DNA of 64,000 bases from Lepas anatifera (GCA_034440635.1 JAOTON010001583.1:868001-932000); one strand, 5' to 3'; counted from the stretch's first letter, positions 49,011 through 61,291 are shown. The notes: generated by a model not told the origin, from the sequence alone. Numbers and translations are program-made.

Positions 49011-49693
49011 CGGATGTTCGGCGATACCCAGGTCGCTGGCCGGGGTTCTGCGGATGTTATCGTCGGTGTAACGTTCAAAGGGAAATGAAAAAGTAACCAG
49101 AAGAATCATAACTCTTCCAGGAACTATTCGATTTTACAAAACTCGGCGTGAAGGGCCCGTGGCTAGTATATCGTTTTGGGACATTTCCATCTCCGTAAAT
49201 TAAGTTGCTCTCTTAGAGTTTCTCATCTAAGTGAAGCACTGAAAGAACATATGTTTGTTTTGGTCGTGAATATGACAGCATTATTTAAAAACTTAACTTG
49301 TTTTCTTAAAGGGGGGAGATTGAGAGGACGTGGGCACCGAACGAGAATATTTGAAAATTATAATTCTGTCTTACAAGTTCGCCCTGGGTGGTTTTATTAA
49401 TGCTAAGCTGTTTGGATCTGATACCGTTAATATTAAAGCTGCGCTTTTAGGTTGTTGTCAATTTTGAATGGACACCTCTTTCGATTTGCTTTCATTTCCA
49501 CATGCATTTTGCTAACCAGCACAACTACGCTGGTACTAAAAAATACGGCGAACGTTTTGTAAAGCTTATGAAACTGTCCTATCAGTTTTGCTCAGCCCGC
49601 TCCTAGACCAAGCTCACCTTTCTTCACGGTAATTTTGTTGCTTATGATTCCCCTGTCATTTAGGAATGCCATATCCAGCTTTCATGTAACTGA
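49011..49693. other. Intron sequence, no recognised feature
   Basis: AT-rich DNA within the large intron. Confidence 0.5.
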
Positions 49694-49701
49694 CACCTGC
49701 G

Positions 49702-49974
49702 CATAGGCGGATCCAGGGGGGGGGCAAGGGGGCACGTGCCCCCCCCGATCGACCCTCGGCGCCCCCCTGAAAGGTCGATGGCGCCCCCCTGAAATGTCGC
49801 TTCCCACCCCCCAGGATGCGAAAGTCGGCGCCCACCGATAGGATTTGGCGCCCACCTGATAACTTTTGCCGGTCATAAGTGGCGCCCCCTGGTCCGGATG
49901 GCGCCCCACCCGGTCCGGATGGCGCCCCCGGGAAGGTGCCCCCTCCCCGATCGGCAATCCTAGATCCGCCTATG
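49702..49974. mobile_element. hAT-type MITE, CATAGGCGGATCC family, copy 1
   Basis: CATAGGCGGATCCAGGGG and the complement of CATAGGCGGATCTAGGATT form the ends. Exact 8-bp duplication CACCTGCG lies at 49694-49701 and 49975-49982. The GC-rich interior has repeated GGCGCCCCC. A sister copy is at 58469. Confidence 0.95.
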
Positions 49975-49982
49975 CACCTGCG

Positions 49983-50598
49983 TTATTTTTCCGTAAATCT
50001 CGGGGAAAACTAACCCGAAGCAGGGAATGACATGATTTTATCTGTGTGGCTCTTTAAGCGTCTTCAATCAGGACGGTTCTCACGGGTTGCAATTGCAGTC
50101 ACGACCTTAGCAGTTCCCTTGAAAGAAGACTGTTGCTACCCGTCTCTTGGCTGGTAATTGAGTCACAGTATTGTTCGGCCGGAAAGGATAGTGGAAATTC
50201 CTCTGCATGATGCCTTTCATCCCTGCCTTTCTGACATTACCAACTTGACATTCATCCCTTAATGCCTCGTTCTCGCTTTTGCATACATCATCATACATAA
50301 CGCTCACCACTTAGTCTCCTTTGGACTGTCTCCGTCAGATCCAGAGCCTGGCCCTCTGGCTTTGTGTCTGGGCTGCCGGCGACTGTACCGTGTCACTCGG
50401 TGAACGCTGGGCCGGAAAGCCGAGGTCCGCCGTCCTGCCCACCGGCCGTAATCCCTGTGATGACGGCGGTGAAAGCTCTCGCTGATCTGTCTTCATGTCC
50501 CAGCACAATGGAGAACTCGCCGGCTTAGTACGGCAGATGAGTGTTATGGCGGGCTGTTGGGGCGTGGCTGTTGAGTTGGTATTGCTGGGGATACCATT
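49983..50598. other. Intron sequence, no recognised feature
   Basis: No exon or repeat was recognised. Confidence 0.45.
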
Positions 50599-51592
50599 GT
50601 GCTAGGCAGACTTGTTGAGTCGCGACTCAGAGTCGGAGTCGACTCAGAGTCTACTCAAATTTTGCTCGAGTCAGAGTTGAGTCGACTCAACTTCATGTTT
50701 GGGTTGAATCGGAGTCGACTCAACTGGACAACCAGTTGAGTCAAGTCAGAATCTGAGTCAGCCTCCATGCTGTGAGTCAAGAGTTGAGTCGACTCAACAC
50801 TATTTTCTTAACATAAGTGATCACATGACTGACATTTTAGAAATTTTCACATCTAATTTTGAAGGATTTCATATTGCTATTTGGTAATAACAGGTAATTC
50901 ACTATTCTCATATCCACGCTATACCCATGCCTGGATCGGTTGTTAGCAACACAAGTTATGTAAAATATAGTTTAAAAAGCACACACATTTGAAAGTTTTT
51001 TTCCGTTTAATCCTAGCAATGGCATGCAGAATCATACAGAAAAATGTGTGATTAGGCACAAAATCAGACTTTTTCAACTTTCAAAATGCACACCATCCAA
51101 AATCCTATGCTCATTCTTATGCAAAAGATAATTCTCTCTTAGGAAACCATATCTTTATTTTCTATTTTCTTCCTTCCTTTAGCTAAAACACTAAAAAAGA
51201 CGTATCAGCATCAGAAAGAGGGTACCAAAAATCTTATTTTGTACATAAGCCTTGGAATGGGTCGAAACGGAAACTAAAAGCTTCAATTATCTGCTTATTT
51301 CAAAGCACTATTTTCATTTGTCGTGGTTTGAGAACACCCACTGGTAGATAATAAAAACTGCCTATTTATGGAAAATGGATATCAGTCCTACCTCTGGCCT
51401 AGCCTGAGTAATTTCAAACTGTGAAACTGATAAACTGAAAAATATTCATCAATCCTCTCACTCACAAAAAACCACCGCCCGCTCTTCAAATTATGATGAT
51501 GCCGATTATTTTTATTTACCACTCTCACACTGCTACGCCCGCACGAGCCACATTAGTCACAAAATGATCATGGTGCGCAACAAAATGCTAGT

Positions 51593-51737
51593 AGCCGTGT
51601 TATTCTGCCGAGCAGAACGCATACTAGTATGCCGCACGCATGCGCAGTGACGTATCTTGCAGTCACGATATCGTACTGCGCATGCGTGTGGCACACTATT
51701 TTGCGTTCTACCGGAAGAATAATACAATGACACGGCT
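51593..51737. mobile_element. Palindromic MITE
   Basis: Arms of about 55 bp begin AGCCGTGTTATTCTGCC and contain CGCACGCATGCGCAGT. Reverse-complement arms are at 51670-51737. Target duplication unclear. Confidence 0.65.
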
Positions 51738-52134
51738 GGTCATTTAGGCTTTAGTACCTCGAAGGCATGATTACCTTAACATGAACCTGCAGATTTTTCT
51801 TACGCCTTTTTGGTCACGTGATTTTTAAAGTTCTATCCATCGTCAGGTTTGCGCTATCCGAGGCTAGGTTCGTAATGTCTTTAATGCGCCATCTGTAACG
51901 TCTACGTGTTTACTACAGCATTTTCGGGAGGACAAGGCGAGTATTCATCATTGTTTTTGGTTTTGGTGAGGTGCTGGATAGGGGCAGTGCACAGTGTAGT
52001 ATTTTTTCTAGTTTAAGTTCGTCATGGGATTGTTCAGAATGATCTGGGGCAGGAATTGCCTCTCAAAATATCATATGTTCAAATATCGATTCCTGTTTTT
52101 TTGCAGTGACTGCTCATGAAGGACATGCCTTTAA

Positions 52135-52974
52135 CATGCGCATTGACGGGGGGCGGTTACCCGCCCCCCTCGGGTTTTTCGGAGATAGCAGAAAAACGGC
52201 GGCGCGTAGCGCCGCCGTACTTGGTGTACCTTTTCCCTCATCATTTTTACAACTTCTGTGAAAATTTTAAGGTTTGGTCATCTCAGGTCAGGTCACCAGT
52301 ACAGGTCAAGTGACCCGACCTCAAAAAAAGTTTAAGATAGCATAAGTCGGACCAGGGTGAACTTATCCGATTGAAACTCATATCACATAATGGCCCTACC
52401 GAGTTCTCTAACATATATTCCGGTATTTTTGATATCAATGACCTAAGGTCAGGTACGAGGCATGACCTCTCCATTGGAAATACATGGGAAAAATGGTTTT
52501 TACGGAATAACTCAGTAACGGGTAGTGATAGAGCATTTATTTTACCTGCATTAGACTCGCCTGGGCTTTGCGGTTCTAATGATACGCATTTTATATAATT
52601 TGACCCTGACCTGACCTCAGGTCAGGTCAAATTCTTGATTTAACCTAGCAAGGTCAAATTATATATCATTCGATTTGGTTTGCTAAGAGGGTTCATATAG
52701 TTCAAGTCGTTTTGCTCTATCTTTACTTGTTCAGATGTAATGCCCAAAAACTGAATTTTACATGTTATCCCTATGATGGGCATGTGTTGACCTCCGTGAC
52801 CTTAAATGTGACGTGACAAAAAGATGTTTCAAATGTTTTCGATGGAGAAGTGGATGGGCAGCCCAACGCCGTTTACCGTTTTTCGCTACCTACCGTGGTT
52901 CTCGAGATCTTATGGGGGCGGGTACCCGCCCCCCGTCAATGCGAAGGTGGCTCAGACCCCCGTCAATGCGCGTG
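52135..52974. mobile_element. TTAA-type MITE A, copy 2
   Basis: TTAA at 52131-52134 and 52975-52978. Termini CATGCGCATTGACGGGGG and complement. Collinear with 32272-33105 throughout. Bases 52607-52629 form an 11-bp-armed palindrome of doubled AGGTCA half-sites. Confidence 0.92.
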
Positions 52975-53391
52975 TTAAAATGCAAAGCCATCAGGCCCTT
53001 CTTCATACTCACCTGTTTGCGATTAGCATCTTTCTTCATTCCTATGCAGGAATAATTTCTGTCATGAATTAATGCATTGAAATTGGCATATTATTAAAGG
53101 AAATGTGCAGTTAGATTAACGCCATGAATAAATATACTGGATTTTGCATACTATTGAAGGAAATTATCATTTTTTTCTGTGCATATTTTGCCACTATTCT
53201 GAGTTGGAATCGACTCTGACTCAATGCTGATTTGAGTCGGAATCGAGTCGGCTCACTTCTGAATTTGACCTGAGTTGAGTCGGCTCACCATTTTCAACTC
53301 AGTGAGTCGAGTCAGAATCAGTCAGCCATTTAGCTTTGAGTCAGAATTGAGTCGACTCAAGAAAATTTGAGTCATCAAGTCTGGTGCTAGG

Positions 53392-54795
53392 ACATCCCCG
53401 GGAATGTCATTGCCCCAGGGCAGGTCGGGTCAGCCTTAAACGTCTTATGTTAGTAGCCAGAGCAGTGATTAAAAGAAATGACGAAAAGCTGGCGATATTC
53501 TGAGATAAGTCGTTGTTATTTTACTGGTTGACGCCGCTTTTGGGCTTTGTGTCACGTACGGACACTTCAGGTCAGTTTATAAGCGATACTGCAGGATCTC
53601 ACCGGACAGTAATGTGCCGGAAAAACAAACACGTTTTTTGGCTCCGCCCGGTTGGTCCTCAATAACGTACGCATTTATTTGCGTCGATAATACTAGTTAC
53701 ATATGTTTGCTATAGCAGGGTGCTATTTTTATAGTTTTTTATATTTTAGTTAGGAGTGGCAAAGAATGAAGGCGACACGTTTGCTCCTGGAGTACTCCCT
53801 TTTTTGCCGTTTCCTCAATGATACCAGTCGATAGATGGTGAATGAATTCATGTAAGTGCGAGTTCATGGCCAGGGACTAGTAAGCATAGGTAAAAAGTTG
53901 TTTCTGTAGATGAGGCACCTCTGACCGGTAGGCCCGGGTCGATGGCAGCTAATCAGCTGAAAATTAGTCGAAATCACTCACAGCCTCATGAATATGGACC
54001 GGGGAGAGAATTTACATGGTGTCTGACAGATTACTAACGAACTGCTGTTCGTGGTTCATTACAACACGCTGGAGGCCTCCACACCATGTTCGCGTGGGCC
54101 TGGCTCGAGGACACGGCTCAGATTTCGTACACTTTCTTTTGAATCGCAGCGCATTTATCGTGCTGTGAGAAAGCGTGCGGCAGGTGCGCCGTTTGTCTGC
54201 GATCCCCACAAATACGCGATTATTTCACGCGCAGTGGAGGATCGCCGGATTGGCTAGAAAGTGGTCACGTGACCGCTCGGCACGTCTGACGGCTTGTGCG
54301 CCAATGGGGAGCTTTCGTGACTGCCACTGGAAGGAGTATCCAGTGAGAATGTAGCTGATGGAACTGAATCAATATGAATTCAGCAAGGTCATGCCGGCAT
54401 GAAAGGGTGGCGTCGCACGAGGCGAAACCGGGTTCAAACCTGGACCCACGCCATCTCTCATGGAGACTGCTGGCTCACGAAAAGTTTGGGCTGGGATTCT
54501 GGAGTCAGCTTCTGAAAAAAATGTTTTCGAGCATAATCTGCATCATTCTGCGCCGTCAGTTTTGACAAGCTTAACCTCTCCCAGCCTCCCTGTGCTGTCT
54601 CCTCCTCGTCGCAGTCTCAGCAGTCCCCGGACCACCCCATCGCCCGACCGGCCACGCGGCGGACGCGAAAGTGTTCCAGTGCTCTCTATTCGGCCGCAGA
54701 CCGGCCGCCTGTGACCAGCTGACGGCCGTTTCACTTTTGTCCGGGCGGCGGGCGCCCAGCATGTGTGTCAGCGGCAGCGCGGCCCAGGGAGAGCC
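53392..54795. other. Intron sequence, no recognised gene
   Basis: Nothing recognised apart from a T-arm-like hairpin near 54430 that lacks D and anticodon arms. Confidence 0.4.
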
Positions 54796-56372
54796 GCCGA
54801 CTCCGCCGCAGTGCCAGGGCGTGACCCAGACACTGACACCGACTCCACCGCAGTGCCAGACACTGACACCGACTCGCCGCAGTGCCAGACACTGACGCCG
54901 ACTCCACCGCAGTGCCAGGGCGTGAACCAGACACTGACGCCGACTCCACCGCAGTGCCAGACACTGACGCCGACTCCACCGCAGTGCCAGACACTGACGC
55001 CGACTCCACCGCAGTGCCAGGGCGTGAATCAGACACTGACACCGACTCCACCGCAGTGCCAGGGCGTGACCCAGACACTGACGCCGGCTCCGCCGCAGTG
55101 TCAGGGCGTGACCCAGACACGACGCCGACTCCACCGCAGTGCCAGGGCGTGAACCAGACACTGACGCCGACTCCACCGCAGTACCAGACACTGACGTCGA
55201 CTCCGCTGCAGTGCCAGGGCGTGAACCAAACTGACGCCGACTCCGCCGCAGTGCCAGACACGACGCCGACTCCACCGCAGTGCCGACACTGACGCTGACT
55301 CCACCGCAGTGCCAGGGCGTGAATCACACTGACACCGACTCCACCGCAGTGCCAGGGCGTGACCCAACACTGACGCCGGCTCCGCCGCAGTTCGGCGTGA
55401 CCACACTGACGTCGATTCCACCGCGTGCCAGGGCGTGACTCGACACTGACGTCGACTCCACCGCAGTGCCAGGGCGTGACTCGACACTGACGCCGACTCC
55501 ACCGCAGTGCCAGGGCGTGACTCAGACACTGACGCCGACTCCGCCGCAGTGCCAGGGCGTGACCCACACTGACGCCGACCCACCGCAGTGCCAGGGCGTG
55601 ACTCGACACGACGTCGACTCACCGCAGTGCCAGCGTGACCCAGACACTGACGTCGACTCCACCGCAGTACCAGGGCGTGACCCAGACACTGACGTCGACT
55701 CCGCCGCAGTGCCAGACACTGACGCCGACTCCACCGCAGTGCCAGACACTGACGCCGACTCCACCGCAGTGCCAGGGCGTGACTAAGACACTGACGTCGA
55801 CTCCACCGCCGTGCCAGGGCGTGACTAAGACACGACGCCGACTCCACCGCAGTGCCAGACACTGACGCCGACTCCACCGCAGTGCCAGGGCTGACTCAGA
55901 CACGACGTCGACTCCACCGCAGTGCCAGGGCGTGACTCACACTGACGCCGACTCCACCGCAGTGCCAGGGCGTGACTCAGACACTGACGCCGACTCCGCC
56001 GCAGTGCCAGGGCGTGACTCAGACACTGACGCCGACTCCACCGCAGTGCCAGGGCGTGACTCAGACACTGACGTCGACTCCACCGCAGTGCCAGGGCGTG
56101 ACTCAGACACTGACGTCGACTCCACCGCAGTACCAGGGCGTGACCCAGACACTGACGTCGACTCCGCCGCAGTGCCAGACACTGACGCCGACTCTGCCGC
56201 AGTGCCAGACACTGATGCTGACTCCGCCGCAGTGCCAGGGCGTGACCCAGACACTGACGCCGACTCCCCGCGTGCCAGACACTGACGCCGACTCCGCTGC
56301 CGACTCCGCCGCCGTGCCAGGGCGTGATTCAGACACTGACGCCGACTCCACCGCAGTCCCAAGCACTGACAC
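54796..56372. repeat. 42/30-bp minisatellite, about 40 units
   Basis: The long unit is CAGGGCGTGACTCAGACACTG plus ACGCCGACTCCACCGCAGTGC (42 bp). The short unit (30 bp) lacks most of CAGGGCGTGACTCAG. Unit lengths are multiples of three, giving peptides such as QGVTQTLTPTPPQC and GRDSDTDADSTAVP. Scattered one-base indels switch the frame many times, so it is not a single ORF. It lies inside the leishmanolysin-like gene's intron. Confidence 0.92.
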
Positions 56373-57224
56373 CTAACCTTGACGGATTCCTCTGTAAGAT
56401 TGGATGTTGTTGAAGTGGTGGGCCCTCTCTTCTCTGGATGTAAATGACAGAGGCGTGCTCTGTTCAGTCTAGGCTAAGTTTCAATTAAGTTTGCCAAGAC
56501 TAACTCTAACTAAGACTAACTAAGATTGAGCACCATAAGATTTTGATAGCTCAGCTCAAGTCTGACGATATTGAGGCTGGTTAGGTCTGGTTAGGCCGGT
56601 GTAAGAGAAGGCTGTAGCAGATTTCGTCGACTATTGCTTCGTTATAAATGTCGTACCTATTTCCGGGCACTCGTTCCTCGTTCACACGTATTTTAATGGA
56701 ATCGGACGGTCGACAAACTTGTACATTTGTCAGCCCATTCACCAATTGGCCCATTCCATCTAAAATAAATGGATCAAGGAGCACGTGTCATCAAATGTAA
56801 CGTCCACTAAAAAAGGTGATGCCATTTATTTCAACCTTATCTCGCTGATTTTATTTTCAAGTAGAATTTGGCCTCTTGCAGCACCGATTCTCGCTTCTCT
56901 GTATGTACATGCCAGTTTATACTTCTAATATTTTACCCTGATAACCACCGGGTCGAAATGGGGGGGAGGACAGGGACAGGCTTTCACCCCCTCCCCCTAC
57001 CGCTTTTCATCCACACATGTCCATATTTCAGGAACAAAATTGGGAAGATATCAGACAAATCTGCGACCAGCCAGTATGGAAGGCAACACTGAGCCTGAAT
57101 CGGATGAGTTTCTGGTTCCAGCGGGGGGCAATGTTTCTTGTCAGAAGCAGGTTGAAGACTAGCTGGTGCCCTCGCTTTTTAAAAATTTTCTGTCAGTAGT
57201 GACGCTTGTGCTATTTAGGTTGGT
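56373..57224. other. Intron sequence, no recognised feature
   Basis: No exon or repeat end was seen. Confidence 0.4.
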
Positions 57225-57228
57225 TTAA

Positions 57229-57613
57229 AGGGAGTTTGGCACCTTCGTGGATTCAAACTGATCTATCAGGTGCATAGCGCTCACCGAAAAACTCCTGACG
57301 GCATATTTCGTTTGTCACGAGACTCATCTTTTACGGAGCAACGACGATTCACGAGCGTACCACTTTTTGAACGCACTGGTCTCACCCCTGAGCCTTACCA
57401 CCTCACGCCTGACGAGCAAAGCGGCCGTGCACAGCTGCTCGTTGGAAACTGTGGTCGTTGTGGGGCTGGTGGGAACGGAATCCGCTCTGAACTCGTCCTT
57501 TTCTCCGTGCATGGTGAGTTATAGGGCGAATGTAGTGCTAAGCAGGGTTTTTCGTGTGCTTTATAATCTTGCCATCCCAATTCAAATATAATTGTAAAGG
57601 TGCCACATTCCCT
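57229..57613. mobile_element. TTAA-type MITE, diverged relative of 268-714
   Basis: Left end AGGGAGTTTGGCACCTTC follows TTAA (57225-57228). The right end is AAAGGTGCCACATTCCCTTCA with the TTAA decayed. The frames inside are not conserved between copies. Confidence 0.65.
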
Positions 57614-58460
57614 TCAGGCTGGGCCGGGTGTTGTACGTTGGGGTTGATCCACCAGAGCTCAGATACGATGGTAACGTGAAGTAAGCCCTAAGGTAAATCC
57701 ACAGGTAAGGCCAAGTTAGCACAGGATAGGCTAAGTAATTTAGACCTTTCCGAAAAATTCTAGCGCTGTTTTTGGCACTGGCAAGGTCAAAATTGTCTGG
57801 ACAGAAGCCCGGTGGATCGGATGTTGGTTCTGGCTCTGGTCCAGGCACTAGACGGCAATGAGGCAGGTTTGCTAGTCATAGTATAGGTAGTCATAAATGG
57901 GCGAAGAGATGGTCATTCTATTGCAGGGTCTGACATATATATTTTAAACGGATGTCTTGGAAGGTGAAACGGTAGGCTTTTCTTATTATGGAAAGACAAT
58001 GTCTGAATTCAGTCCATCAGTCTTTGAATGCGTGAATGCGTTGGAGCCATTTCCGACTGTCTTTTGTAGCTCATCACACGCGGGGTCGGTACTAGCTAAT
58101 GAGGATCGAATAGCGTCGGCCGATCTCCTGCGGTCGCGGAGACGCATCACACAAACCCAGTTAGTCCCGACAAAGTCTCGGCCCAACCAGCAGCAGATTT
58201 CCGTGCCTGGATGCTGGGACCAGAATTGCAACCTCTTATCCGAGTTCTGGGCACAGGTGAGGTTGAGCGCGGTATATCATGTTGGTGTATCATACATCAA
58301 TTGGGGTTGTGCGAGGATATGCCCACGCGAAGTGCTGCTTCATAATGAGGTAAAACACTTTGCTTCTGAAAATGTTTTGTTCAGGCATATTATGTATACT
58401 CAAGTACAATAAGTGTCTTTAAAGTTACGATGCTGTAACTTTGTTCGATTAATATGTTGG
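57614..58460. other. Intron sequence with one 151-codon frame
   Basis: The frame 57957-58412 plus has no recognisable domain and no splice support. I treat it as chance. Confidence 0.3.
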
Positions 58461-58468
58461 GTTCCTTC

Positions 58469-58717
58469 CATAGGCGGATCCAGGGGGGCAAGGGGGACCA
58501 CGTGTCCCTCCATCGACCCTCGGCGCCCCCGGAAAGGTTGATGGCGCCCCCTGAAATGTCGCTTCCCACCCCCCCCAGGATACGAAAGTCGGCGCCCACC
58601 GACAGGATTTGGCGCCCACCCGATAGGTTTTGCCGGTCATAAGTGGCGCCCCCTGGTCCGGATGGCGCACCCCCGGGAAGGTGCCTCCTCCGATCGGCAA
58701 TCCTGGATCCGCCTATG
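58469..58717. mobile_element. hAT-type MITE, CATAGGCGGATCC family, copy 2
   Basis: Exact 8-bp duplication GTTCCTTC at 58461-58468 and 58718-58725. Highly similar to 49702-49974 along its whole length, in the same orientation, with short deletions in G/C runs. Confidence 0.95.
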
Positions 58718-58725
58718 GTTCCTTC

Positions 58726-59830
58726 ACATGACTCTTTATTTCTTAAATTTCAGCACGTAGATTTTCCATCCCTCGTGCCCCCAAAATGAGACCAAAATAG
58801 TATTGCGCCTCCTCAACAGAGCCCCATCAATCACAAGGATTCGCGACGAATTCTCAGAATCCAGAAGGCTCACATTTCAAAGAGACAAAGCTTCGATAAC
58901 ATCCTGAACCGAGCTTATTGAGCCGCATTCCATACTCAGTGGATTTGTGGTAAGATTGTGGTTTATGTAATACGTTCTATGTGGTTCATATAAAGATTAA
59001 ACCCTTCCACGGTCGGCGACGCCATTGACCCGCGTTGTTCCATAATTTTATATAAAGATTACACATAGAACATGAGCTTCCCGCTGAGAGCTGTCAGCTG
59101 TACGCCCACGTCTGGCTGGTGACCTACCCCTAAGCTTACGGCCCTGCCCGGCGTCAGTGTGGCGGTGTTCCGTGCTGTTCGTCCCAGTTACAGTGGTAGG
59201 TACTGCGGCTAACCGCGGGGTCTTGGCTACAGGCGTGTCTCTAAGTCGAATTATCCCGATACACCCGATACGGTCCCAAGCGCCCGTCACGGAGAGTCAG
59301 CGGTTGTGAGGGTTGGGCGGTGCCCAGATCTTCCTGCCGCCGCAGAGGCACTGGACGGGTAGAAAGTGTTATCCTGCCACCTCAAATACAACGGGAAGCA
59401 TGACGGCCCTGGATCATAACGGTGGTATGACGAAACTGGACTGTACAATCTCTGCAGAGGCCGTGATGGGGCGGGGTGGCCCTGCATTGTTCGGCCGCCT
59501 CAGTGGGGCGTAATCTATTTGTGTTCCTCACGTGAATCCCCGACCCACGAGTTAAATAGGTGCGTAAGCCACGGTAATTCGGGTTTCAGTGTCTGTCTAG
59601 TCGGCTTTTGTTCCTGCGTTCACCCTGTATACGTGTCTTTGTTTGCTGCCATTGCCATCATAGCCTGCAGCTTGTCTGCTAGTTGCGGCTTCTGGGAATG
59701 TTGCCTTCGTTGGTGTAAATGCGGTCAGCCTGCGTTCCAGAGCGGAGTCTCCGCTCGACTCTCTGATCTGTATTCATGCGTGCTGTGGTTACCGTCAGCC
59801 TTGAACTCATCGCTCCTCCTTCTGTTGCAG
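58726..59830. other. Intron sequence before the 31-bp exon
   Basis: No recognised element. The open frame 59519-59851 runs across the acceptor and is not the gene's frame. Confidence 0.4.
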
Positions 59831-59861
59831 GCTGAGCAAGGAGAAGTTTGATCTCATTAAT
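59831..59861 (+). CDS. LMLN: Leishmanolysin-like metallopeptidase, 31-bp microexon
   Basis: Acceptor cttctgttgcag and donor ATTAAT/gtaagt bound 31 bases. Joined in phase to 48703-48803 they extend the product with RLSKEKFDLIN. This is the expected continuation of the SVxRL-x-x-EKF-x-LIN motif of M8 leishmanolysin-like proteins. The phase is 2 in and 0 out. Later exons were not found before the window end. Confidence 0.7.
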
Positions 59862-60900
59862 GTAAGTACTCTCCACCAGAAGAATAACACTGTCTTTTGC
59901 ATACTAGCGCTCCATGTATTTTTTATTGTCCTCTGTGCGGTTTATAACTCAACCCTAACGTCTGCGTCTCAAAATACCGTCATAATTCTGCAAGATGTAG
60001 CCCTAAGCCTGTAAACACCCAGCCGAACCCTCCGCGCTGTAACTTCATCAATAGTCATGTGGTTCGGCGAAGCGTGCTACGTTCAATGATTGATAGTGGG
60101 AGCTGGTTCCTTGTACAGTATGCTCATGTATGTCATAAACATTTATTTGACGGAAACAATATGACATTATAAGAAGGATTGGCGCAAAGCCCGAAGGCTT
60201 AAGTCGTGGCGCTCTCTTCTTTTCACTAAACACATCGCCTATACCGGACGTATTTACACAAACACAGCCACATAACACGTGACAATCACACAGTAAGATT
60301 TGGAGACATAAAGAAACAAACAAGCAAACCAAATAAGAAACCGTTCCTGACCACCGTGTTTTTTTTACGTCGTAAGACGCCACCGCGGCGGGGCCCACCG
60401 GACGGTCACCACCTGGCCGACACCGCCCACCCGCCGGCCGGCCCCACCGACCGCCCCAGGCTAAAAATTTCTTGTTTTTGAATGTGTTTTGGATGCCTTG
60501 GCCCCTCCTGCCAACGTCGGTCCTCGGTATAAAGGTCTATTTTTTGTTGGGAGAACGCATTTAAGTCCTCTAAAATTTCTGTTAATGTTGGGTTTCGCTG
60601 GTTCGTATAAATGGGAAGAGAAGTGTTTTACTGTTTGGTTGGTATCCTGAGCACTGGTGGTTTTGTACTGGGTGTGATTTAGTTGTCTGGTTGTGTGTGT
60701 TTGTCTTTTGTCCAAATTGAATATTTGAGCGCCGTACCAAAAACTAAATTTCATGTGTCCGGCTTGGTCACTCTGTCAATACCAGTCGTATAAGGAGTAT
60801 TAAACTTATGTCGTCACCTTTGATTTTTTTATTTTATCAAGGGACTTGTCACGGAGACCCCGACCCCACCACCCGAACGAGCAACTCCCACAATGAAGGG
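59862..60900. other. Intron or intergenic sequence with a GC island
   Basis: 60365-60455 is very GC-rich (CCGCCGGCCGGCC) between AT-rich flanks, reminiscent of 7770-7985. A 97-codon minus-strand frame next to it (60461-60754) is unassigned. Confidence 0.35.
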
Positions 60901-60908
60901 TTGATTTA

Positions 60909-61123
60909 GAAGCCAAAGTTTAACGTCCCACAAAGCACAGGGACGGCCGCCCCGCTCAGGTCACCCTCTCACCAGTCGGTTGCCAGCCGACCTGTACGTC
61001 GGGTAAACTAGTGAGCGCCGGAGCGTCTCAGGGGAACCGATCCCAAGCCTGGACATGCACTGCCACTGCATGCTTCTGTGCAGCGGGCCTGAGCCCAACG
61101 CTCTACCAACTGAGCTACCGGGG

Positions 61124-61127
<4 letters not shown>
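60909..61127 (-). mobile_element. tRNA-derived SINE, second family
   Basis: The minus-strand head CCCCGGTAGCTCAGTTGGTA matches a tRNA A-box region. The body ends in GTGGGACGTTAAACTTTGG. It abuts a (TA)n run at 61128-61177. Confidence 0.75.

Positions 61128-61177
<50 letters not shown>
61128..61177. repeat. (TA)25 microsatellite
   Basis: A perfect AT/TA run directly at the 5' end of the SINE's tRNA head. Confidence 0.95.
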
Positions 61178-61180
<3 letters not shown>

Positions 61181-61291
61181 ATATGATAATAGCGCTAAGA
61201 ACAAAGTATTTGTTGGACCCGATGCATTTTTTGGAGTCAGGTACCAAAAGGTTAAATAGACAGAGTGTTACAATTGGTTAACTCCAAGTCA

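Larger units (their letters stand above)
50607..53383. mobile_element. 2.8-kb hAT-type element with GAGTCGACTC terminal arrays
   Basis: CAGACTTGTTGAGTC and the complement of CAGACTTGATGACTC are the ends. Exact 8-bp duplication GTGCTAGG lies at 50599-50606 and 53384-53391. About 200 bp at each end is composed of GAGTCGACTC/TTGAGTCGACTCAA variants. The AT-rich interior has no transposase that I can see. It carries a palindromic MITE (51593-51737) and a TTAA MITE (52135-52974). Confidence 0.9.

Noticed and set aside
54398..54455. Possible tRNA gene (T-arm with GGGTTCAAACCT and a pairing acceptor stem)
   Set aside because: Only about 15 bases lie between acceptor and T-arm, so D and anticodon arms are missing.
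54571..56376. Long frames on both strands through the minisatellite (up to 292 codons)
   Set aside because: All are broken by indels between units; repeat composition explains the openness.
57957..58412. 151-codon frame inside the large intron
   Set aside because: No domain, no paired splice sites, no repeat homology.
61008..61247. Minus-strand frame containing APVAQLVERWAQ
   Set aside because: This peptide is the usual mistranslation of a tRNA-like SINE head.
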